A stretch of DNA of 18,444 nt, taken from Hydnum rufescens UP504 (lineage: Eukaryota; Basidiomycota; Agaricomycetes; Cantharellales; Hydnaceae). The translations under genes were made by a program, and so were the position numbers. The number at the start of each line of letters is the position of its first letter. Within the stretch, counting starts at the first letter, position 1. The notes below the pieces were generated by a model. The model was given only the letters and a program-made list of their open reading frames with translations, ran no database searches and was not told where the DNA came from. Below are positions 8,358 to 16,250 of this stretch, piece by piece. The DNA lies in the NCBI GenBank assembly GCA_014904985.1, contig MU129350.1, positions 1-18,444 on the forward strand, in the 5' to 3' direction.

Positions 8358-8679
8358 ATCACTATTCCAGCCGAAATGGCCATTTTATGGTCTGCACCTT
8401 CTGGCTCAGAATTGGCCGAAATGGCCGAAAATTGGCCGAAAATTGGCTGAAACTGGGACTTAGAGAGCATCTCAGACTTGCAGGACAGTGGGCCATGCGG
8501 GCTTATCGGGGATAATCACCAGTATTTATTATTATATTCCCCCCTCTGGTGTTTCATTTATAGTTATTTATTTATTATCATTATCACTCACCCCAGGTGG
8601 GGGGCTGTTTTTCATTTGGCAGTCTCATGTTTTTTTATCAACTTATGTATTTATTTATTTAAAAATTCAATTAAAAAAA
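8358..8679. other. Subterminal region of FB-2
   Basis: This gene-free stretch has short tandem GGCCGAAAATT-type repeats (about 8390-8455), then GGGACTTAGAGAGCATCTCAGA, GGGGATAAT at 8508 and T-rich TTATTTATTTATT tracts. The latter are AATAAA runs on the minus strand. It aligns with FB-3 18087-18360 and, in its inner half, with FB-1 1-140. It is a conserved outer module and probably includes the 3' end of the left transcript. Confidence 0.6.
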
Positions 8680-11333
8680 CATACCACACCTGCTAGGGCA
8701 GGTGTGGTACCATCCATTGCTTCCTCGAGACTTTGAATGGGAGGTCGTCCGGTGTTCAGATGTGGGTTCAGGGGGCATGTTGCTGGGGTGTCGGGCAGCA
8801 AAATATTACAGTACACAAAACACGACTTCTTGTACCGCAACCCCCCGCTGAGGGGGGCATGTGTACTGGGCAGGTTGGCTGCTTGGGAGCTTAAGGATGG
8901 GCGCTTGCCCGGCTCGGTCAAGTCGGCCATCCTCCCCCCATCTCTGGCCGGGCCTTCGCTTGGCGGTTCACCATTGTGCACGGTTCGATTTGGGGGTATG
9001 GCCTCTGTCTGCTTGCTCTTCCGTTTCACGGGGCTTGAAAATTCACCCCTCCTAGAATTCGAATGATAACCATGAACCAATTAGTCAGCCAAAAACAATT
9101 CAAAGGTGCATGGCCGAACGGGGGCAAAGCTTGTGCTGCTCTTTGGCGGCACTGTGACGATGCCTAGAGAGAAGTCTTTAAAAAAACAACCTTGTAGTAC
9201 CAGAACACCGCCCACCATTGGCGGGGGTGTGGTACTCGTTGTCTGGGGTCGCGTACCTTCGACCTCGCAGTTTTCTGTACCAGTTCTCCGGCCGTGGGTT
9301 GGGGGGGGTTTTCGGAGCACATAACCCGCTTTGGGGGATAGGACAGATCTAGAAATACAAAAACACTTTAAGATCAGTAGCAAGGTTACCACACGATGCC
9401 AAAAAAGAGCCTGCCTTCGCAGGCTCTTTTTTGCGGGCCGTTGGGGGTTGCGCTTACCATTACACGTACCTTGTATAGGAACGCACACCACCCACCTCAC
9501 ACTGCCGCGGGTGTAGTGGTTCGTGCTCCCTCCTCTGTGTCTTGGTGGCATCATTGTTGCACTCCTCCGGGAATCGTCTGCTCGTTCCTGCGCGTCACGG
9601 CCGCTTCGCTTGGGCTTTCATTCTCGTCGGTCGATACCTACAGAATGAACAAATTTACTTACGTTAACCACAAAATAAAGGCGACACAAACACAGAGCAG
9701 CTTTCACCCTCTCTTTTTTGCGCCGTTGGAATTACAGGAAAATCACCCATCCCTTAAATCAGCCACGCAGCACACCCACCGTGCGGCTGTCTCGGTTTGC
9801 ATTTGGTTTTTCAATTTCATGGGGTTTTGGTGGTGCGTTCGTCGGGTTTTCTCTTTGGCATCGGGCTTCAGTGGCACTCCTCGATTAGTAACACGAAAAT
9901 TCAAAGTGCATGCAAAGGAGGCAGCTTGCACTGCTCTTTTGGCGGTCATTGTACCATATACGACACATGCAACACAAAATGAACAAAGAAAAGCCTTGCG
10001 TAAGGACCGCACAACACTGGAAGCTGGGTCGTCGGCTCCTCTCGGTCTTGCGTACCGCTGCGGTAACATGCGGTTCGTCACTCCAGTACGAGGGCCCTTG
10101 GGTCGCTCCATGTTGGCCTTTGAACCCTCTGCAGGTTTCCACCTTGCCGGGTCACCTTCCGCCACTTCTCGTGCTGTTCTGCTCCCCTGCCTGGCGCGGT
10201 TGTCGGCTCCTCCAGCCACCAACCTACACACAACCATAACCTACCAACTAACATTAGTCCAAAGAAACGGAAAAAAGAAAAGCACCACAAAAGGAACAGC
10301 CATAAAGCAGCCTGCTCTCTTGCGCGCCTCTCACACACTCACTCGCTCCACCTTAAAATTACCCCACAAACCCGCTTCGGTGGGTTGTGTTCTGGCACGT
10401 CGTCATTCGGGGGGTCCCCTTTGCAGGTGTGTTATCATTGTGGGGGGGCTTGCTTCACGGGTCTTCGGTCTTCATTTGTGACAATACTGTACCTAGAATA
10501 AAAAATCATTAGTTAAAAAATTAAAAGTGACACAAAAAGAGCAGCTTTCGCCGCTCTTTTTGTGTTGTCAGGGGAACATTACATACCGGCATAGAACCAC
10601 ACACCCGCTACTGCAGGTGGGTGGTTCTCTTCGTGCTGTGTCATCGTTTGTGGGGTATTTTTGTTCTGTCGAGGGGTTGTTTCACAGCTCTGCCTTCGTG
10701 ATGATATCTAGAATAAAAAATCATTAGTTAAAAATAATTAAAAGCGATGCAAAAAGAGCAGCTTTCGCTGCTCTTTTTGCATCATCGGGGGTACATATCA
10801 AGTATAGAACCACACACCCGCTACTGCGGGTGTGTGGTTCGTCTCTTCATGTGGTGCGTCGTCATTCGCAGATCCCATTTGCAGGCGTGTTATCGTTCTG
10901 GGGGGTTGCTTCGTGGGTCTTCATTTGTGGCAATACCTATAATCAAATAATATTAGTTAAAAAACATAAAGCAACGCAAAAAGAGCAGCTTTCGCTGCTC
11001 TTTTTGCGCGGCTGCATCTATTGGGGGGGAGGAGACTCACCTTACAGTACCACACCCACCACAGCAGGTGTGGTTCCTGAGCCCACTCATTGGGCGGCCT
11101 GTCGTTTGTTTTGGTTTTGACCTGGAATAATAAAGGCTATGTTAGTATAAAATTCATAGCAACGCAAAAAGAGTAGCTTGCGCTACTCTTTTGTGCTATT
11201 GTATCTACTGAGACAAAATGTACCTTATGACCACACACCCGCATCAGCGGGTGTGTGGTCATGTGGTTGTGGTCACGCAGTTGTGGTCGTGCACTGTTGC
11301 TGCTGCTGTTGCTGCTGTTGCTGCTGCTGCTGT

Positions 11334-11368
<35 letters not shown>

Positions 11369-11400
11369 TTGCTGTTGTGTCGTGGTCGCACAGTCGCATT
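8680..11400 (-). repeat. FB-2 left hairpin/intron array (minus strand), decaying outwards
   Basis: On the minus strand clear intron-like segments are 11122-11223, 10937-11040, 10493-10586, 10224-10351, 9349-9469 and 9052-9190. A further one ends at 10708 but its donor near 10795 is not GT-like. H1 hairpins are clear at 11229-11260, 11047-11076, 10807-10840 and 10594-10627, weaker at 10362-10391, 9485-9525 and 9197-9235, and degraded near 10060 and 9755. H2 hairpins are clear at 11163-11196, 10974-11009, 10746-10783, 10529-10569 and 9396-9436 and degraded near 9680-9722, 9905-9945 and 10285-10320. The innermost units nearest the palindrome are best preserved. The long plus-strand open frame at 9396-10481 is antisense to this array and is not taken as a gene. 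Confidence 0.6.
11295..11377 (+). repeat. CTG/TTG trinucleotide microsatellite
   Basis: About 80 nt of interrupted CTG and TTG triplets lie in the innermost left exon of FB-2. On the minus (sense) strand they are CAG/CAA. They lengthen a short open frame that starts at ATG 11512 (MFGTIVCCACSASAWALLEY) into a polyglutamine tract before a stop at about 11273. FB-1 has no such expansion at the same place. Confidence 0.9.
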
Positions 11401-11519
11401 TCTGTTGCTGGGTGTGGCTGCGTAGTTGCGAATTCAACACCAGCAATTGCCGATACTCAAGAAGCGCCCAAGCGCTGGCACTGCAAGCACAGCACACAAT
11501 AGTACCAAACATGTATATT

Positions 11520-11600
11520 TAAAATAAATACTATATAATGAATATTTGTCCAGGAAAACCCAAAGAAGGCAATGATAATGAGTCAGAGCCCAATAAGGCA
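11520..11600 (-). promoter_or_regulatory. Putative promoter elements, FB-2 left transcript
   Basis: On the minus strand there is a TGACTCA site (11585-11579) followed by an ATTATATA box at about 11541-11532. ATTGG/CCAAT motifs lie further upstream near 11620-11660. The ATG of the short open frame is at 11512. The set mirrors the plus-strand motifs of the right arm. Confidence 0.35.
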
Positions 11601-11854
11601 TGAGACGGTGAATTGCAGAGTGGATTGGGCCACTTCTACACATCCGAATTGGCCAAATTTAAATATAGTAGTGTTATATATACACTCTACATGGGCGATT
11701 GATTATCTCGGATGATCCTCACATTTTTCAATTTTTCACACCTTCAATTCCCTAAATAGGGAATTGAAGGCATGAAAAATTGAAAAATGCAAAAATCATC
11801 CGAGATAATTAATTGCCCATGTAGAGTGTATATATAACACTACTATACTCAAAT

Positions 11855-11995
11855 TTGGGCCAATTCTGATGCATAGAAGTGGCCCAATCCACTCTGTAAT
11901 TAGCCATCTCATGCCTTATTGAGCTCTGACTCATTACCATCCTCTTCTTTGGGTTTTCCTGGACAAAATTTTATTACATAGTATTCATCTATAAT
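11855..11995 (+). promoter_or_regulatory. Putative promoter elements, FB-2 right transcript
   Basis: CCAAT boxes are at 11860-11864 and 11884-11888 and TGACTCA at 11927-11933. A weak TATA-like stretch (TTATTACATAGTATTC) follows at about 11970-11987. Compared with FB-1 the CCAAT spacing is kept, while the TGACTCA has moved to a different position and the TATA box has decayed. Activity of this copy is uncertain. Confidence 0.35.
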
Positions 11996-11999
11996 ATAC

Positions 12000-12422
12000 A
12001 TGCTTGGTACTATTGTGTACTGTGCTTGCAGCGCCAGTGCTTGGGCACTTCTTGAGTATCGGCAATTGCCGGCATTGAATCTGCATCTTGCTTCCTATCT
12101 CCGCAACCACAACAAGCAACCGCCCAAAAAGGCAACTGCACGACCATGCACCCGCCACTGCGGGTGTGTGGTCACAAGGTGAGTATTTTTTCTAGTAGAT
12201 ACAACGGCACAAAAAGAGCAGCGAAAGCTGCTCTTTTTGTGCTGCTTTGGAACATCTTACTAATGTCTCTTTATTTATTTTAGATTGAGGCCTCATCCAA
12301 TGCACGATGAGAGCCCAAACAGCCACGCGACATACGGAAATGCGACGCAGCAACACGACATCTGGCAACATGACACAGAAACACAACGCACGACGGCGCT
12401 GACATGGCAACGCGCCAAATGA
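12000..12422 (+). CDS. Putative spliced short ORF at the start of the FB-2 right transcript
   Basis: ATG 12000 opens a frame through exon 1 (179 nt to 12178), which with intron 12179-12283 removed continues to TGA 12420-12422, 105 codons in all. Residues such as RQLPALNLHL, LRNHNKQPP, CGCVVTR and the terminal QRAK are shared with the FB-1 ORF at 2987-3480, and the phase across the intron is the same. The middle of exon 2 differs strongly. Differences in exon 1 include both silent and amino-acid-changing ones, with no clear excess of silent changes. No known domain is recognised and coding is unproven. Confidence 0.3.
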
Positions 12423-13455
12423 AGACGTGATACACGGTAATGCGACACATGGCAATGTGACCTACGGCAACGCACCAAATGAGGCCCCCAGGAACCACAC
12501 ACCCACCACGGCGGGTGTGTGGTACTATATAATGTGAGTCCCCCCCCCCAGTAGCTGCAGGCACACAAAAAGAGCAGCGAAAGCTGCTCTTTTTGCACTG
12601 CTTTGGAATTTTTTCTTTACTGACGTGCATTATTCTAGATTAGGGCCCGTCCAACGCAGGACGATAACCCACAAACAACGAAAGCCCAAACAGCGACGTG
12701 CCACATGGCAACGCAACACAGCAATGCGATACACGGCAGCACAATACACCAATGCGACACAGCAATGGGCCAACAACGCGACTGCACCAAAGCCCACAGC
12801 AGCGCGCCAAACAAGGGCACAGAATCACACACCCGCCCGGCGGGTGTGTGTGGTTCTATATCAGGTAAGTCCCCGCCCCCCTCAGTAGCTACAGCCACAC
12901 AAAAAGAGCAGTGAAAGCTGCTCTTTTTGCATGGCCCTTATTTTCTAACTAATTTAAAAATAATATTTTGTAGTTTCAACTGCCCTCGCGAATGAATACC
13001 AACAAAGAACCCCCATAACCCTGCCTATCGACCCCCAAACGACGGGGGACCCGTACGAACCGCTGTGTGTACAAGCCAGCATATGTACACACCGGCGTAT
13101 GGACGAGCCAGCATGCACGGTCCCAGTACCCTACACCTGCAGGTGTGGGGTACAAGGTATGTGTTATGTTTTTTTTTTATTTCTTAGTCTTGTGGCGCAA
13201 AAAGAGCAGCATAAGCTGCTCTTTTTGCGTTGCATTAATGTTGTACTAACATTGAATCCCTTATTTCTATAGACCCTTGACCAGAACCCACACGAACCCC
13301 CCCTGAACCCACCAAATGACACCCTGGGAACACAAACCGCAAACGAGCCCCCATGAACGAAAACCTGCTCCCTCGAGGGAGTGCCCAAATGGAACTGGCC
13401 CCGACCGGGGCATATGAACCCCACCCACTGCGGGGGGTGTGGTGGGTATATGCAG
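12094..13455 (+). repeat. FB-2 right hairpin/intron array (plus strand)
   Basis: Four intron-like segments are at 12179-12283, 12534-12638, 12865-12973 and 13157-13272 (105-116 nt). H1 hairpins precede each donor (for example 12142-12173, with the donor at 12179), and H2 lies inside each intron (for example 12207-12242). Exons between are 250, 226 and 183 nt. The last exon, 13273-13455, begins like FB-1 exon 3912-4091 and ends like FB-1 exon 4190-4405, with the switch at a shared CCCTCGAGGGA. One unit therefore seems to have been lost relative to FB-1. Confidence 0.7.
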
Positions 13456-13478
13456 GGGCATGACTCGCAGGAACCATG

Positions 13479-14100
13479 CTATAGAAGAAGGATTGGGAGC
13501 TCTGATGACTGTCAAATCAAACTCTGGTTCAGCCAGTGTATAGGATGGGAGACTGTATTTCTGTTTTTATTCAATGGCTGGTTCGCTCTGATGGTTGATC
13601 ACTCTCTAACAAGTTAGGTATGGTATTCAGTGGAGGATAAGATTGTGGTATGGACTAGCTATAGTCAATGATATATCATGGGATGCTTGTGAAAGGCTTA
13701 TACGTGTTGTATTGAACTGTTTACTGCTATTTGTAGGTACCTATTTGTGTCCTCCTGGTCAAAATGCGGATTCTAAAGAGGACTCTAGACTAGTTTAAGC
13801 TTGATTTAGTATGTCAATGTGTTTCTTTCTTCTTCTGACTTAACTTTGTTTTTACTCACCTTTCCTTGGATGTCAGCAACTCTAACCTTAGGTCCTGCAA
13901 CTATCCTTGGCTCAGTATTTCGTGTAGAGGGCTTCCAGTGACTTAGTCTTAACAACCTCGATATATGACTTAGCTCCAGATGGCTTTAGATTAGTACTCT
14001 CTTAAGATGCAAGCAGATTTGTAGACAGTAGTATATTCCAGTAGTGAGAAGATGATGGGGGGATACAGGAAAATCTACCAGCTTTTATACCTTTCTGAAG
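13479..14100. other. Unassigned sequence after the broken end of FB-2
   Basis: I see no supported gene here. A minus-strand frame around 13860-13960 gives PSTRNTEPRIVAGPKVRVAD and looks protein-like but is short and bounded by stops. AAGTTAGGTA near 13612 and GTAGGTACCTATT near 13735 faintly recall the FB terminus but cannot be aligned as a proper terminal repeat. Confidence 0.4.
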
Positions 14101-14330
14101 GTGGCTGTGTTTAAAGAATATGACTCACTCCTAGGTGAGTCATATGTGAGAACAATAGGGTTGTCAAGGAGGGTGAGTCATTTCATAAAGTGGTTGCAAG
14201 ATAGGTGAGTCATTCATAAACAGAACAAAAGGGTTGCTAGGAAAGTGTGTATCCTTTTCATAAGTGGTTGCAAGGAGGGTGAGTCTTCATGAAACAGAAC
14301 AAAAGGTAGTCAAGGAGGTGTTATCTTTCT
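14101..14330. repeat. Degenerate tandem repeat with four TGAGTCA sites
   Basis: TGACTCA/TGAGTCA occurs at 14121-14127, 14136-14142, 14174-14180 and 14206-14212, with a one-base variant at 14280-14286. The first two form an inverted pair (ATGACTCA...TGAGTCAT). Around them 'GTGGTTGCAAG', 'AACAGAACAAAAGG' and 'AAGGAGGGTGAGTC' recur, suggesting an old 50-70 bp tandem repeat. The heptamer is the Gcn4/AP-1 bZIP consensus; use as a regulatory cluster is speculative. Confidence 0.55.
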
Positions 14331-14404
14331 TATCTGATGAGGTTTAGAGTATTTGTGGCAATGAGATGAAATCAAGGATATTTCCGAGTTCTTGGAGATA
14401 AATT

Positions 14405-14900
14405 GTTTTGTAGTCCAGTGGTTAAGATGTGTTGTTGTTTGCTGGTTATAATGGGACAGTGCTGGGATGGGATTATGAATTGCAGAAACACGAGTTTACA
14501 TCCGTATAGACGTTCTTGGTATCATGTCGAGTGCGGTTTTAACAGCTTTCTGGGTGGCGGTGGTTCCGAGCAGATCCATTGTAAACTGACGAGAAATTCG
14601 TTTTTTTACTGATGGGGTGTTGTTCTGACAGGTATATGTTCTGTAGAGTTTCAGTTTTGATCTGTTTGTTGCGTGCTCAGACCGTTGGAGTGGCGGATTT
14701 TTATATCTTATCAGGCGTGTATGTTCCGAGAGGATTGGATGCGAACTGACGGAAGAATCGTTTTTGTTACTGAAATCCCGGATTTTGACAGTAATATTGG
14801 TCTGGAGAGTGCATTTCTGGTCCGTTCGACTTGTGTTGGTACCGTTCGAAAGGTGTGAATCGTAGCTTTCTAAGCGTTATATGGGCGTACCTCTCCGATC
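14405..14900 (+). repeat. Possible tRNA-derived SINE
   Basis: TAGTCCAGTGG at 14411-14421 fits the internal A box of RNA polymerase III genes (TRGYNNARNNGG). GAGTTTACATCC at 14492-14503 is an imperfect B box about 70 nt later. This is too far apart and too poorly folded for a normal tRNA. Downstream, similar segments recur (TTCCGAG...AACTGACGRA...TTTTT..TACTGA at about 14557-14611 and 14728-14781), and a further CTCTCCGATC..AACTGACGGAG is at 14891-14915. This fits a SINE or SINE dimer tail. No poly(A) or flanking duplication was found. Confidence 0.35.
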
Positions 14901-15105
14901 AAAACTGACGGAGTTATAGAACGAATTCAGATTTCTGCGCATAGCCGTAATTAATTTCGTAATTGGTCATGTGATCGTTCAAAGGCTGGGAGTGGTGTGA
15001 TTTTGTGTTTTCTGATACTGGATGTTTTTTATCTTCCACAGATGGTGAACACTTTTAATTGCAGCCCCTTGCAATGTCTTTTATCTTTTCCTGACTTATA
15101 CAACT

Positions 15106-15619
15106 GAGCCTGAGTCGCCTTTCCTGGTGTAATACCACCATTTCCACCCTTCAAACCAAAGTGAAATCTCCTGCAAGTTTATACTTCGAATTTGGTGATA
15201 GAAGTCGCTTATTGTCGGGTATGGATCTTTTAATATCCGCATTTTCAATAGGTTTTTCTTTGTATAAGTCTTGGATCATCAAGTGAACACCCACTTTGGA
15301 TTACATTGTTTAGATGGAGGTCAAGAGAATCTGTGGAGAAGGTTCGACGAGGCACAGATATGTTCTCTGGAATGTGGAGGAGAAGGACAAATTTGATTTC
15401 AAGGTCGTGACATAATGAGGGTCGATTGTTGAGCGGTTCTCCGAACTCGTACGTTGTCCAATCGACTCTTTTTGTCTTTATAATGCCATCAAATGCAACT
15501 TGGGGATTTGGGAAATAACGGATGATCATATGGGATTCGAGGTGGGTGAATGGTTCAGGATAGAGATAGTCGAATTGCCGGTAAATGATCATGTGAAGTT
15601 CCAATGGCATGGTGAACAC
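15106..15619 (-). pseudogene. Small fungal hypothetical protein gene, frameshifted
   Basis: On the minus strand an ATG at 15619 (a second at 15610, context TTCACCATGCC) opens 124 codons with MPLELHMIIYRQFDYL, IIRYFPNPQVAFDG and SLDDPRLIQRKTY. The frame stops at 15245. In the next frame the translation continues at once with LKDPYPTISDFYHQ, WFEGWKWWYY and ends near 15106. The two pieces read like one protein of about 170 residues split by a single shift or an unrecognised small intron. The N-terminal MPLELHMII faintly recalls F-box beginnings but is not enough to assign. The length and even composition make it more gene-like than other frames nearby. Function unknown. Confidence 0.4.
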
Positions 15620-15894
15620 TTTTGATTCGTACCTTGGGATAGTCGTTCGATTTGCTTTTATGTCATTTTTGCATCCGTAGGTCTGTGATCATGTGTCAAC
15701 CTCTAATTTCGCTTAGGGATCTCATAAGTTTGGGTTCCTTCATTGATCAGCAGGGTCATTTCCATTAGCATCTTGCTGTCATTTTTATATGTCAATGTCA
15801 TTGAAATGCAGCAGAGGAGGTGGAGGTTTCATTTTTTGAAAATTATCATACGACAGTGGGGATTGTGTGAGTGAAATATGGGTTTGGACATGCA

Positions 15895-16134
15895 TCATCC
15901 ATCTCCCCAAATATCACAAGGACTAGGCGATTCCAATGAAGAGACGACCATCTGAACTGAAGTCCTCAGTTCGCGTTTGGTCAAGTAGGCATAATAGAAG
16001 TGGTCGGTGTTGCTTTCGATATTGGGATAGAATACACAAATTCTCCTACACGCGTGATAGGTGTGCGAGTTGTGATCGGTTATGAACATTCCATGCTGAT
16101 TTCTGTTTCCTCCATTGTCGTGAAATCCTGGCAT
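15895..16134 (-). CDS. Hypothetical minus-strand reading frame, possibly a relative of 15106-15619
   Basis: The frame starts at ATG 16134 and gives 79 residues including FHDNGGNRNQHGMFITDHN, RRICVFYPNIES and LTKRELRTSVQMVV. It shows a faint spacing resemblance (R.xFxPN followed by TKR) to the protein at 15619, just downstream, so the two could be diverged copies or exons of one gene. No splice pair joining them is convincing. It may equally be the remnant of a gene. Function unknown. Confidence 0.25.
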   Translation of the reverse strand: MPGFHDNGGNRNQHGMFITDHNSHTYHACRRICVFYPNIESNTDHFYYAYLTKRELRTSVQMVVSSLESPSPCDIWGDG

Positions 16135-16250
16135 GAAAGAGACAGTTGTTCGGCACTTGAAGTTGAATCTTCAATAAGAAGAGTTCAGCATATTTCTAAT
16201 TGTTTGTTGGTTAATTCTTGGTGCTTTTTACGGGCTTGGTTCAGGCTATA

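Larger units (their letters stand above)
11418..12093. repeat. Central ~675-bp palindrome of FB-2
   Basis: The arms mirror each other around 11755/11756 (CCCT-AAAT-AGGG). The core is close to that of FB-1 (AATTCCCT...AGGGAATT, CAATTTTTCA, GGCCCAATCC), but the outer halves of the arms have many more mismatches than in FB-1. The four-base loop is the reverse complement of that in FB-1 (AAAT against ATTT). Confidence 0.85.
8283..13478. mobile_element. Foldback element copy FB-2 (right terminus missing)
   Basis: The left terminus CACCTTGGTCAGTCAT begins at 8283 and interrupts the gypsy frame. A decaying minus-strand array (8680-11400), a palindrome (11418-12093) and a plus-strand array (12094-13455) follow. 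Similarity to FB-1 stops at about 13478 (GGAACCATGC against GGAACCACGC in FB-1 at 4420-4429). The A/T tract and right terminal repeat are absent, so this copy lost its right end by deletion or rearrangement. At least 5.2 kb remains. No transposase frame is visible. Confidence 0.75.

Noticed and set aside
9396..10481. 361-codon plus-strand open frame, the longest in the window
   Set aside because: It runs antisense through several H1/H2 hairpins and splice motifs of the FB-2 left array, has no domain, and the strand is poor in stop codons for compositional reasons.
13605..13770. TTAGGTA and GTAGGTACCTA motifs as a decayed FB-2 right terminus
   Set aside because: They do not align with the terminal repeat over more than about ten bases, lack the stem-loop partner and have no CCAAGGTG tip.
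14405..14503. A true tRNA gene
   Set aside because: A and B boxes are too far apart, the B box has three mismatches, and no acceptor or anticodon stems can be paired.
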